Shown one piece after another: positions 44,588-53,148 of a stretch of 64,000 bases of DNA. A model generated the notes under the pieces. The model ran no database searches and was not told the DNA's origin. It saw only the letters and a program-made list of their open reading frames with translations. Each line of letters opens with the position of its first letter. Position 1 is the stretch's first letter. Source of the stretch: a virus. The DNA lies in the IMG/VR virus record IMGVR_UViG_3300030099_006908, positions 30,846-94,845 of that record. One strand, written 5' to 3'. The translations under genes were made by a program, and so were the position numbers.

Positions 44588-45503
44588 AGGTCCAGTTTAC
44601 CCAATTATTTTACCATTTAATAACAAAAAAGATATTGACATTCCGTCTCTTCAGAGATATATATCATATATAGTCGATGGAGGTGGAAAATATATAATGG
44701 TCGCTTCGGCAACCAGTAGGTTTTCTCAGCTATCTACCGAAGAGATTAAAACAGTAAACAAGGTAACAATAGAGTCAACCATAGAAAGCGGAGGCGTTCC
44801 AATCGCTTCTACGCCTATAAGTGGAAGCACTAAAACACACATAGAGGTTGCCCAACAAGCAGAAAGAGATGGGGCTGAAATTGTTATCTGTGAATATCCT
44901 TGGAGGTATCAAGGCTCAGGTCCTTTAATAGATTATTTTAAAGAGATAGTGAACAACACAAACCTTGACGTAATGCTTCACGTTACACCAACCAGAAGCG
45001 AAGTAGAAACCAGCTTTGGAAAAACACATAGATATGAAATTGACGATTTGGTAGAAATATGCTCTTTACCAAGGGTCATAGGATTTAAGGAAGCTGCCGG
45101 AGACCCAGAACATTCAGAAAAAATATGGCGTGTTTTAGGTAAATCTACGAGTATTATAGTGGCGGTCGCGGCAAGCGAGACATTCTTGAAGGCTCGTCCA
45201 TACGGTGCTACTGGATTTTTCACTGGAATTGAAAGCATATTTCCAAGATTTGGAAAAGAAGTTTACGATTTAATTTTGAATGACGACAAAGAAAAGTCTT
45301 CTGAAATAGTTTCACAAATGTCTGACTTATTGCACTCATGCAAAAATTTTGGATGGCATGCTGCTTCAAAATACTGTCTTTTTAAATTAGGCATTATGGG
45401 AATAGACGAAAGAGAGCCTATGAACCCAATAAGCGAAGAAGCTCAAAAAATATTAGACCCTAAAATTGAAACTCTAATTGATATATATGGACAATATAGT
45501 TAG
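44580..45503 (+). CDS. DapA/NanA-family aldolase-like protein
   Basis: A 307-residue TIM-barrel of the dihydrodipicolinate synthase/N-acetylneuraminate lyase family. The Schiff-base lysine is K170 in VIGFKEAAGD. Two usual features are altered: the G-T-T-G-E loop reads S-A-T-S-R (about 43-47), and the catalytic tyrosine of Y-N-x-P is H134 in LHVTP. It may therefore use a different substrate from sialate or act on a related ulosonate. Position between NeuB and a kinase suggests a role in making or recycling the acid sugar. Confidence 0.85.
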   Translation: MIKGPVYPIILPFNNKKDIDIPSLQRYISYIVDGGGKYIMVASATSRFSQLSTEEIKTVNKVTIESTIESGGVPIASTPISGSTKTHIEVAQQAERDGAEIVICEYPWRYQGSGPLIDYFKEIVNNTNLDVMLHVTPTRSEVETSFGKTHRYEIDDLVEICSLPRVIGFKEAAGDPEHSEKIWRVLGKSTSIIVAVAASETFLKARPYGATGFFTGIESIFPRFGKEVYDLILNDDKEKSSEIVSQMSDLLHSCKNFGWHAASKYCLFKLGIMGIDEREPMNPISEEAQKILDPKIETLIDIYGQYS

Positions 45504-46326
45504 AAGCAAATGGGGGATACATAATCGAAGCATTGAGAAGATAAATGCTTTGTATGGAGATGTATATAATCTAGACAATAAATATATATTAAAAATAACA
45601 AATATAAATTCAAATGAAAAGCAAGGCTTAATTAATTCGTTCATGAATAAAGCTCATGAAAAAGGATTTCCGGTTCCGAGAACAACACAAACAAAAGAAG
45701 GCGGTTTATTTTTTTCAGAATCTAGAAAAACATACTCTTTGTATGATTATATTTCAGGAAATCACTATGATTTTAAAGAAGGTTCTCTAATACAGGCCGC
45801 AACAACACTTGCCCGTTTTCATGATGAGTTTGAAAAAGAATTAGAGCTTGAACAAGAGGTTGAAAAGGTTTGCGGAGACGTTTACCCCTATGACTTATCG
45901 GGTATTAAATACTATACCAGCGAGGTCAGGGAGGCGGTTAAGCTAATAGATAGGTCAGAAAGGTTTTGCGTTAGTCTTCCTAGACAGATTGGACATTTTG
46001 ATTACATACCTAGCAACTTGATATTTAAAAACGGAAAAATGATAGGTTTAATAGATTTCGATATCATGCGTGTTTCTGAGAAAGCGAGGGATTTGGCCAT
46101 CTCACTGCACAGGCTAACAAAAAATGAATTACAAAAAAAGCTGTTCTTAGATTCTTACGGGTCTATAAATAATTTAACAGATGCAGAATTGCAGTCTATG
46201 AATGATTTATATTTTGATGAGATGAAAAGAAAATTAATTTATACTATCAGGAGATATAATATATCGCCTAAGCCATTTAAAGTTTTATTTGACAGGATAA
46301 AAAATGAAAAACTTGAACGAGTTTAG
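45487..46326 (+). CDS. APH-fold small-molecule kinase
   Basis: A 279-residue kinase of the aminoglycoside-phosphotransferase/choline-kinase fold. Start ATG at 45487, overlapping the previous gene by 17 nt. The Brenner motif is IGHFDYIPSNLIF (about 166-178), followed by the metal-binding L-I-D-F-D. Next to NeuB and the aldolase, it could phosphorylate a hexosamine or an alcohol used in the glycan. The substrate is not known; a homoserine kinase-like role is possible. Confidence 0.85.
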   Translation: MDNIVRSKWGIHNRSIEKINALYGDVYNLDNKYILKITNINSNEKQGLINSFMNKAHEKGFPVPRTTQTKEGGLFFSESRKTYSLYDYISGNHYDFKEGSLIQAATTLARFHDEFEKELELEQEVEKVCGDVYPYDLSGIKYYTSEVREAVKLIDRSERFCVSLPRQIGHFDYIPSNLIFKNGKMIGLIDFDIMRVSEKARDLAISLHRLTKNELQKKLFLDSYGSINNLTDAELQSMNDLYFDEMKRKLIYTIRRYNISPKPFKVLFDRIKNEKLERV

Positions 46327-47011
46327 CTCAGAATTAAAAAAAGATGCGCAAGGTATGCACGATGACTGTAAGCTTCAGGATGATGCGTTTAGTGTATTGG
46401 TCAGGGCTGACAGACATAGGTGGATACACCAAACAAACTTTGCTGGAATTCCCGCGTTGCAACTACCTCAAGACTTGTTTGCTATTCAGGAAATAGTTTT
46501 TAAAACTAAACCTCAAGTCATAGTAGAGCTTGGTGTTGCGTGGGGAGGAACTACAATGTTCCTTGAGTCTTTTCATCAGGGAGATATAATAGGGGTAGAC
46601 CTCCAAATACCAGACCACCTAAGAGACGCAACCGCATTTAAAGGAAATATTAGGTTCCTTATAGGAGACAGCGTTTTGAGCGCAGAGGTAATTAAAAGGT
46701 TTGTTGGAGATAGAAGTTGTATGGTTGTAGTAGACTCTATGCACACACATAAACACGTTCTTGAAGAACTCAACGCTTTTTCAGACATTGTTACCCCTGG
46801 CTGCTACATGGTTGTTTGCGACACTCTAGTTGACGACCCAAGATACCACGAAGACGGAGCGGCAAGAAATCGTCCTTGGGGACCAGGAAACAGCCCAAGA
46901 AGCGCTTTGAATCAGTTTCTTGAAGAAAATCCAGAGTTTGAAAGAGACGAGAACATAAGAAATAAACTATTGTTTTCATGCCAACCAGACGGATACATAT
47001 ACAAGAAATGA
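46304..47011 (+). CDS. CmcI-like cephalosporin-hydroxylase-family protein
   Basis: A 235-residue SAM-binding Rossmann protein. VIVELGVAWGGTTMFLES (about 72-89) is the SAM loop; V-V-V-D-S-M-H-T-H-K-H-V-L and C-D-T follow, giving the Asp/His metal cluster of the CmcI/RhmI group. Family members methylate or hydroxylate sugars and lipids; sugar O-methylation is likely in this context. It overlaps both neighbours. Confidence 0.83.
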   Translation: MKNLNEFSSELKKDAQGMHDDCKLQDDAFSVLVRADRHRWIHQTNFAGIPALQLPQDLFAIQEIVFKTKPQVIVELGVAWGGTTMFLESFHQGDIIGVDLQIPDHLRDATAFKGNIRFLIGDSVLSAEVIKRFVGDRSCMVVVDSMHTHKHVLEELNAFSDIVTPGCYMVVCDTLVDDPRYHEDGAARNRPWGPGNSPRSALNQFLEENPEFERDENIRNKLLFSCQPDGYIYKK

Positions 47012-48006
47012 AAGAAACCCTTACGTTAATAGTCCCTCTTCTAGACAGGCACGAGCTTACAGACCGGTCATTGAAGTGGTTAGAGCAGCAAGAATGCGAG
47101 TGTAAAGTTATACTTGCGGACGGAAGCAAGGTTCCGTTTTCTGGCTCCTATAAGAGCCTGGATATACAGTATTTCTATAACGGCTTTGATGAAAACATAG
47201 CTCGATACATGAACAAAATGCATCGGGCTACTCAAATGGTTGAAACTCCGAGTTGCATGATATTTGATAACGACGATGTTATTAATTTAAGCGGCATACT
47301 GAATGGGGCTTATTTTTTGAGCGAAAACGATGATTACAGCACCTATCAAAATGACGTAAGGCCACTTGAGATATATCCAGAAATAAGCGTCAAGGATTCT
47401 TTGTACACAGGAAAATCAATAGAACAGGAACTTCCCGAAGACAGGCTGTTGAACGTTATAAGTAATTTTAACAGCTTTAACTACGCCGTTTTCAGAACCT
47501 CTATAATGAAATGCTTTTTCGAGATTATGGACGCTTTAAAAAACGATGATTTCCAATTATTTCAAAAATCTTGGGCATATACATCAGCGATTTTAGGCAA
47601 GTGCAAGAGGCTTCAAGACCAGTCTTATTACTATTTCATTCCTGGCAACAGCATATTACAAACAGGGGGCAAGGTACATAAGTTTAGCAACTGGGTTTCA
47701 ACGCAATACTGGAACGAGTCCTGCCCAAAAATGGTTTCTATTATATCATGTCTTTACCGAGGTGACATAAGAGAAATATTCTTAAGAGCCTTTTTAGATG
47801 AGATTTGCAAAAAAAACAATATTGAACCGGCTAGTGAAGAATATATTGATGGAGTCATCAAAGCTTCTCACGACTATGACGACACAGTACGAAAAGTTGT
47901 AGACAAATACTGTAAGTTATTTACGTTTGAATCGTGGCGTTTTAATGCCCAGGAATATTATCCAGTTGGACACGCTACCTTTGTGGAGGATATTATTGAT
48001 GGCTAA
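47008..48006 (+). CDS. GT2-like (TIGR00180-type) glycosyltransferase
   Basis: A 332-residue protein from the ATG at 47008, overlapping the previous TGA. LTLIVPLLDRHELTDRSLKW resembles the first strand and helix of the TIGR00180 group; the metal site is M-I-F-D-N-D-D-V near 87. The C-terminal half is unrecognised. It is the last recognisable transferase before the sulfotransferase pair. Confidence 0.78.
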   Translation: MKETLTLIVPLLDRHELTDRSLKWLEQQECECKVILADGSKVPFSGSYKSLDIQYFYNGFDENIARYMNKMHRATQMVETPSCMIFDNDDVINLSGILNGAYFLSENDDYSTYQNDVRPLEIYPEISVKDSLYTGKSIEQELPEDRLLNVISNFNSFNYAVFRTSIMKCFFEIMDALKNDDFQLFQKSWAYTSAILGKCKRLQDQSYYYFIPGNSILQTGGKVHKFSNWVSTQYWNESCPKMVSIISCLYRGDIREIFLRAFLDEICKKNNIEPASEEYIDGVIKASHDYDDTVRKVVDKYCKLFTFESWRFNAQEYYPVGHATFVEDIIDG

Positions 48007-48865
48007 ACATGTAGTTCTTGATGCTATTGCTCGTTCTGGCACAACTCTAATGAGCGCGCTTCTTAGAAGCCAAGAAAAAACAATTGCTTTCTGTCCTGGA
48101 TTTAATGAGCCTCTTTCTTGTAAAAACATGGGGGAGTGGCCTCATGGAATGTGTAGAAAAGAGTTTGTTAATCGGCCTGAGTTAAGTTTAGACTTGTTTA
48201 AAAAAGAGAGTCTTTCCTATATCAACGATTACGCTCAGTATTATGGTCTTAGCAAAGATTCGTGGAGGTCTATAATTTATGATGCGTCTAGCACAAAAGA
48301 TATAAGAAAAAATATGGAAGAGGCTTTTCCTGATGTTGAAGTTTTTTGTTATAGATGGAATCAGGCTTTATGTTATTTTTACGAATGGATAGAAAAAGGC
48401 GAAGATTATCTTTGGGTTTCAATGATAAGAAACCCCCTGGATAGAGCGGTTTCTTCTATGCAAAAACATGGATGGTCCTTTGAAGACAGCTTAAACAGCA
48501 CCTTATCTTTTTGCGAAAAGTTAAAGTCGGTAAAAAATAATGAAAAATTTTATTTAATTCGATACGAGAGTCTAGCAAATTTGCCAGAGAAAGAGATGCA
48601 AGATATATACTCTTTTTTTTCGGTAAACCTCAGCTCAATAAATCTAAATGATATAAAGGGTTCCAATGGAGAGCATTTTATACCTCAAAGCTCTACAATA
48701 AAAGATACTACCACAAAAAAAGACGGGTATCTAACTGAAGCAGAAAAATTTAACGGGGTTTACACAAATCAAATAAATAGACATCCGTTCCATGAAGACG
48801 ATGATGTGTATCGGTGTTTTATGGACAGCTTGTCTGAATATGAAGAATATAAGGTATATTTTTAA
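47999..48865 (+). CDS. sulfotransferase
   Basis: A 288-residue enzyme from the ATG at 47999, overlapping the previous gene by 8 nt. The PAPS 5'-phosphosulfate loop is DAIARSGTTLMSAL (RSGTT at 12-16) and the 3'-phosphate motif is MIRNPLDRAVSSM, with the expected R and S. It should transfer sulfate from PAPS to a sugar hydroxyl. The next gene is a second member with different sequence, which suggests sulfation at two positions. Confidence 0.82.
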   Translation: MAKHVVLDAIARSGTTLMSALLRSQEKTIAFCPGFNEPLSCKNMGEWPHGMCRKEFVNRPELSLDLFKKESLSYINDYAQYYGLSKDSWRSIIYDASSTKDIRKNMEEAFPDVEVFCYRWNQALCYFYEWIEKGEDYLWVSMIRNPLDRAVSSMQKHGWSFEDSLNSTLSFCEKLKSVKNNEKFYLIRYESLANLPEKEMQDIYSFFSVNLSSINLNDIKGSNGEHFIPQSSTIKDTTTKKDGYLTEAEKFNGVYTNQINRHPFHEDDDVYRCFMDSLSEYEEYKVYF

Positions 48866-49740
48866 TGAAAGAAAACTTTTTACACATAGGCTATCACAAG
48901 ACAGCTACCACATGGATGCAGCAGTTCATGTTCCCGATAATATTTGAATCAAAGTATTTTGGAAAGTCTATTGAGCAAAAAAGAGACAACACCCTTTATT
49001 TAAGGGAAATGGATAACTTAAAAAACTTATTCTACAAAAATTCAAACGCTTGCTTCTCTGACGAGTTTTTCATGAAGCCTATGCCTAGAGGAAAGTTTGA
49101 CTTTGAAAAGAATATCGCTATAACAGATAGAAACAATATGCCAACGCCATCAAAAGAATTTTATATCTGCTCAGACAATCATGTAAAATCAATTTGTAAT
49201 AAAATTTGCTCTAACCTTGTAGATGAGAATATTAACACCAAGGTTATTTTATCCATTAGAAATCAAACAGACATGTTCTTTTCTATGTACTTGCACCAAG
49301 AAAGAGCGCCTCACCAAAAATGGAACAGTCCAGATATATGGGTTAAAGACTTAAACGGATTCATTTCAAAGTTTGATAGAAAATTTCTTACAAAAAAGCT
49401 TAAAAATTATTATGATTTTAATAATACATACACGCAATTAGTAAAAACTTTTGGACAAAAAAATGTGCATGTTATAATATATGAAAACCTTTTCAAAAAC
49501 ACTGAAAATGAAATAAATAGGCTTTATTGTTTTATGGCAAAAGAAATGGACTTAAAAGCGTTAGAGCAAATAAAAAGCCGTGTTAGCACAAAAAAGAACG
49601 ACAGTCGGAACGATTCCTATAAAAGACAAAAAAACGGAGAAGATATAAGAAAATTGTTGATGCAAGAATACAAAGATTCTAATAAAGAACTCTCTAAGCT
49701 AATAAAATTTGATTTAAGCAAATACGGATATCACCAATGA
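48865..49740 (+). CDS. sulfotransferase-like protein
   Basis: A 291-residue protein with HIGYHKTATTWMQ (K12-T-A-T-T16) as the 5'-phosphosulfate loop and V-I-L-S-I-R-N-Q-T-D-M-F-F-S-M as the 3'-phosphate segment (R and S spaced by eight). The C-terminal half is lysine-rich. Its start shares a base with the stop of the first sulfotransferase. The acceptor is probably a sugar of the same glycan. Confidence 0.82.
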   Translation: MKENFLHIGYHKTATTWMQQFMFPIIFESKYFGKSIEQKRDNTLYLREMDNLKNLFYKNSNACFSDEFFMKPMPRGKFDFEKNIAITDRNNMPTPSKEFYICSDNHVKSICNKICSNLVDENINTKVILSIRNQTDMFFSMYLHQERAPHQKWNSPDIWVKDLNGFISKFDRKFLTKKLKNYYDFNNTYTQLVKTFGQKNVHVIIYENLFKNTENEINRLYCFMAKEMDLKALEQIKSRVSTKKNDSRNDSYKRQKNGEDIRKLLMQEYKDSNKELSKLIKFDLSKYGYHQ

Positions 49741-50432
49741 AAAGAAGATTAGCTGTAATTCCAGCAAGAAGCGGAAGTAAAAGGTTTCCAGGAAAAAATT
49801 GGGCAAAACTAGGAGAATACCCTCTGTGGCAGTGGAGCGTTGATGTTGCCTCTGTTGCTTTTGAAACCACTGTCTTCACAACAGACTCAGAAAATCTTCT
49901 GTACGATGTTGTAAATAAAGAAGGAAGTTTTGTAGCAGGCCTACTAAGACCCAAAGAGCTGTCCTCAGACACCTCAAAGGTAATAGATACAGTAAATTGG
50001 ATTTATGATATATACGACAAAAGTCCAAGTAAGCCCGACGAAATTTGGCTGCTTCTTCCAACGTGCCCATTAAGGAGTCTTAAAGACGCAGTTGATGCTC
50101 AAGACAAATTAAGCGCCAACAATGACTGCGATGGAATAATTAGCATTACGGACTATGAGTTTCCACCTCAACTTGGATTGACGCATGAGGGTGAACAGAT
50201 AAGGGACTGGCATGAAAGTAAGCCTTGGCAGTCTGGAAACACTAGAAGCCAGGACCATGAAAAAATATACAGACCAAACGGAGCGCTTTACGGAATGAAG
50301 TGGGAGGCATTTAGACAAAACAGAAATTTCTATAAAGGAAAAATATGCAGTTACTATATGCCCAGAGAGCGTTCAGTTGATATAGATAATGAAATTGACC
50401 TTAAATTAGCAGAGGCGTTAATCAATGAATAA
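49737..50432 (+). CDS. neuA: CMP-sialate synthetase (NeuA-type cytidylyltransferase)
   Basis: A 231-residue cytidylyltransferase. The CTP loop IPARSGSKRFPGKN (8-21), L-L-P-T-C-P-L-R near 103-110, the R-P-N-G-A-L-Y segment near 181-187 and R-S-V-D-I-D-N-E-I-D near 212-221 match CMP-N-acylneuraminate synthetase. It activates a sialate-type acid with CTP to the donor used by a sialyltransferase such as that at 42105. It overlaps the preceding and following genes. Confidence 0.92.
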   Translation: MKRRLAVIPARSGSKRFPGKNWAKLGEYPLWQWSVDVASVAFETTVFTTDSENLLYDVVNKEGSFVAGLLRPKELSSDTSKVIDTVNWIYDIYDKSPSKPDEIWLLLPTCPLRSLKDAVDAQDKLSANNDCDGIISITDYEFPPQLGLTHEGEQIRDWHESKPWQSGNTRSQDHEKIYRPNGALYGMKWEAFRQNRNFYKGKICSYYMPRERSVDIDNEIDLKLAEALINE

Positions 50433-51081
50433 CACAGCAGTTGACAGCGATGTTATAAAGACAATAAAAGATGTCGGCCTTTACATATATCCTGAGCTTA
50501 TTGATGCAGATATTGTTAAAAGGCTGAAATCTCAAACCCTGTCTCTTCTCGATGAGCGAGGAGACAAAAACTATAAGTTTGGAACAGCAATAAATATGGG
50601 CGGTCTAAACGAACAGGACGGGGATATTAGAAAGTTTTTTGATACTGATTACTTCAACAGTGTGGCGCGACAATACGGCAAGAGAGAAGCTAGGGCGGTT
50701 ATGGCCACGCACGACTATCAAAACGATAATGGCACAGACAGAAACGGCTTTCTTCATTTTGATAGAACGCATACATTCAAATTCTTTTTATATTTGACTG
50801 ATTGCGATGAATATAGCGGGGCGTTTAGATATGTTCCTGGTTCTAGGAAACTAGGTGAAACTTTAAGAACACAGGCAACCGTTGATGCTGGGGGAGACTA
50901 TAAAACAATAGCTAACAGATTAGAGTTAGATTATTTAGATTTAAACTATACCGCAGAGGATGCAGAGCCTCTTGAGGGTAAAGCTGGAACTTTATTTGCT
51001 TTTGACACAGACACCTTTCATATGGGTGGTGTGGTACAAGATGGAAAAGAAAGGATTGTAATTAGGTCGCATTATGTCTAA
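50425..51081 (+). CDS. PhyH-type 2-oxoglutarate/Fe(II) oxygenase
   Basis: A 218-residue oxygenase. The iron ligands are H111 and D113 (FLHFDRTH) and H199 (DTFHMGG), and R210 or R214 would bind 2-oxoglutarate. The fold and spacing match phytanoyl-CoA dioxygenase-like enzymes, which hydroxylate small molecules or sugars. Placed just after NeuA, it may hydroxylate the acid sugar or another residue. It overlaps the next gene by 8 nt. Confidence 0.86.
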   Translation: MNNTAVDSDVIKTIKDVGLYIYPELIDADIVKRLKSQTLSLLDERGDKNYKFGTAINMGGLNEQDGDIRKFFDTDYFNSVARQYGKREARAVMATHDYQNDNGTDRNGFLHFDRTHTFKFFLYLTDCDEYSGAFRYVPGSRKLGETLRTQATVDAGGDYKTIANRLELDYLDLNYTAEDAEPLEGKAGTLFAFDTDTFHMGGVVQDGKERIVIRSHYV

Positions 51082-52249
51082 GATAAAATTTTTAGATTTG
51101 GGCACACAGCCCATTGCAAACGGGTTTTTAAAAGAATCAGACCTGGGTAAAGATGAGTATACATTCAATTTATCTGTTGGTATATGTAGTGAGACGTTTT
51201 TAGTTTCTCTTATGGATTTTGTAGACCCGCCAAAGATGTTTAATGAAAGCTATCCATTCCACACATCCGCTTCTCCAGTGATGGAGTCTCATTTTAAAAG
51301 AACCTCTAATTTGCTGTCAAAATTAAATCCAAGCAAGGTTATGGAGATAGGAAGTAATGACGGCGCGTTCTTAAAAAACTTTCATCCATCTAAGGCTATA
51401 TCAGTAGAACCATGCTCTAATTTTGCTAGACATACACAAGAACTTGGGTATACAACCTATGATGAGTTTTGGACCCAAGAACTTGCAGACCGCGTATGTT
51501 CATCTAATGGAAAGCAAGACTTAATATTCTCTGCGAATTGCATGTGCCATATACCTGACATAGAAGGTGCGTTTAAAGCCGTAGCCTCCTGCCTAGACAA
51601 AGACGGGGTTTTTGTTTTTGAAGACCCGTCACTGGTGTTTATGCTTATGAGAAACTCGTATGACCAAATATACGATGAACACGCACACATATTCTCCCTA
51701 CATTCTTTGTCTATAATGCTTAAAAGGGCCGGTCTAAAGATATGGAAGGTCGATGTTCTTGAGAATGTGCATGGAGGCTCTTGCAGGGTTTATGCCGTTC
51801 ATGAAAACAACCCCGTAAAAAAGGTTGATTCCACCCTAATGAAATTTGAGAGAATTTGCGGAATAAACAAGAGTGGTTTTGAAATATACTACTCATTCGC
51901 TAGGAACGTACAGAAAAGCAAAGAGGCTCTTGTTGACGCTCTATCTGCTTTAAAAGACAGAGGCAAGAAGGTCATTAGCTTTGGCGCAACTTCCAAGTCT
52001 ACCACAGTATTTAATTATTGCGGAATTGGAAATGAGTTAATAGACTATATAACTGATAGGACAGACGATAAAATTGGAAAATTCTCTCCTGGAAAGCATA
52101 TACCGATTATAGAAGAAGGAGTAGGGTTTGATGATTCTGTTGACGCTGCATTTCTTGGCGCGTGGAATTATAAAGACGCGATACTTACGAAGTATTCAGA
52201 TTTTAAAGGCTCTTGGATTACTCACGTTCCAGAGGTTTCTGTAATATGA
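51074..52249 (+). CDS. NDP-hexose C-methyltransferase-like enzyme
   Basis: A 391-residue protein with the three-part layout of sugar C-methyltransferases: an N-terminal strand-rich domain beginning FLDLGTQPIANGFL, a SAM domain with VMEIGSNDGAFLKN near 92-105, and a C-terminal domain with V-I-S-F-G-A-T-S-K-S-T-T near 298-309. The zinc-binding cysteines normal in the N-terminal domain are not evident. It would add a branch methyl group to a keto sugar nucleotide, which fits the dTDP-sugar genes that follow. Confidence 0.88.
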   Translation: MSKIKFLDLGTQPIANGFLKESDLGKDEYTFNLSVGICSETFLVSLMDFVDPPKMFNESYPFHTSASPVMESHFKRTSNLLSKLNPSKVMEIGSNDGAFLKNFHPSKAISVEPCSNFARHTQELGYTTYDEFWTQELADRVCSSNGKQDLIFSANCMCHIPDIEGAFKAVASCLDKDGVFVFEDPSLVFMLMRNSYDQIYDEHAHIFSLHSLSIMLKRAGLKIWKVDVLENVHGGSCRVYAVHENNPVKKVDSTLMKFERICGINKSGFEIYYSFARNVQKSKEALVDALSALKDRGKKVISFGATSKSTTVFNYCGIGNELIDYITDRTDDKIGKFSPGKHIPIIEEGVGFDDSVDAAFLGAWNYKDAILTKYSDFKGSWITHVPEVSVI

Positions 52250-53148
52250 AAATTTTAGTTACGGGCGGTCTTGGGCACATAGGCTCTTATATTATAAGAA
52301 CTTCGTTTGCAGAGAATGGAATTTCTGTTGTGGATGACTTATCTACCAACAGGTATTGTTCTTTGATGAATCTTCCATACCCTATTGATTTTATAAATGA
52401 CGGCTTTGAGAATCTAAGCGAAGAGTTTTTAAAAAAGTTTGACGTTGTTCTTCATCTTGCTGCCGTGACAGACGCGGCCAGAGGTGACTCTGAAAGCATT
52501 GAAAAAATCAATGTTGGACACACAAGAGACTTTATAAAAAAATTAGCTTCTATAGACAGTTCGCCTTTGTTTATATTTCCCTCATCAACAAGCGTTTATG
52601 GTACAGCTTCCGATATTGTTAAGGAAGATGACGAGAGCGTTTTAAAGCCACAAAGCTACTACGCTTCGTCTAAACTGGTTATAGAAAACTTTCTTAGAGA
52701 AAATTACCCTAGACACTTGATTCTCAGATTTGGAACAATATTTGGGGCAACTCCAGGCATGAGATTTCATACAGCGATTAATCACTTCTGCTGGGCCGCT
52801 TCGATGAAACAGCCCCTAGAAGTTTGGGAGCAAAACTATCACTACCACAGGCCATATCTTGACGTAAGAGACGCAGAAAGGTCAATTTCTCATCTTCTTT
52901 ACAAAGGCGTGGAAAGTCAAACATATAATGTACTTAGCGACAACTACAAATGTAGTGATATTATAAAAATAATAAAAGCTTACGTTCCCGACCTTGAAGT
53001 AAATATGGTCAAGACACCCCTTCTTAACCAGTTCTCCTACCTTGTAGACGACAGCAAGCTCAGTGCAACCGGGATAAATTTAAACGGAAGCATAAAACGA
53101 GGAATAAAAGAAACATTGGGATTACTTAAATGCGTAAAAAGATTTTAA
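52246..53148 (+). CDS. NAD-dependent sugar epimerase/dehydratase
   Basis: A 300-residue extended SDR enzyme from the ATG at 52246. VTGGLGHIGSYIIR is the NAD loop; H-L-A-A-V-T-D-A-A-R and the catalytic Y-x-x-x-K in YYASSK follow, with an S-S-T-S-V-Y-G strand in between. It acts on a sugar nucleotide; GalE- or dehydratase-type chemistry cannot be separated by sight. It overlaps the next gene by 19 nt. Confidence 0.87.
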   Translation: MKILVTGGLGHIGSYIIRTSFAENGISVVDDLSTNRYCSLMNLPYPIDFINDGFENLSEEFLKKFDVVLHLAAVTDAARGDSESIEKINVGHTRDFIKKLASIDSSPLFIFPSSTSVYGTASDIVKEDDESVLKPQSYYASSKLVIENFLRENYPRHLILRFGTIFGATPGMRFHTAINHFCWAASMKQPLEVWEQNYHYHRPYLDVRDAERSISHLLYKGVESQTYNVLSDNYKCSDIIKIIKAYVPDLEVNMVKTPLLNQFSYLVDDSKLSATGINLNGSIKRGIKETLGLLKCVKRF

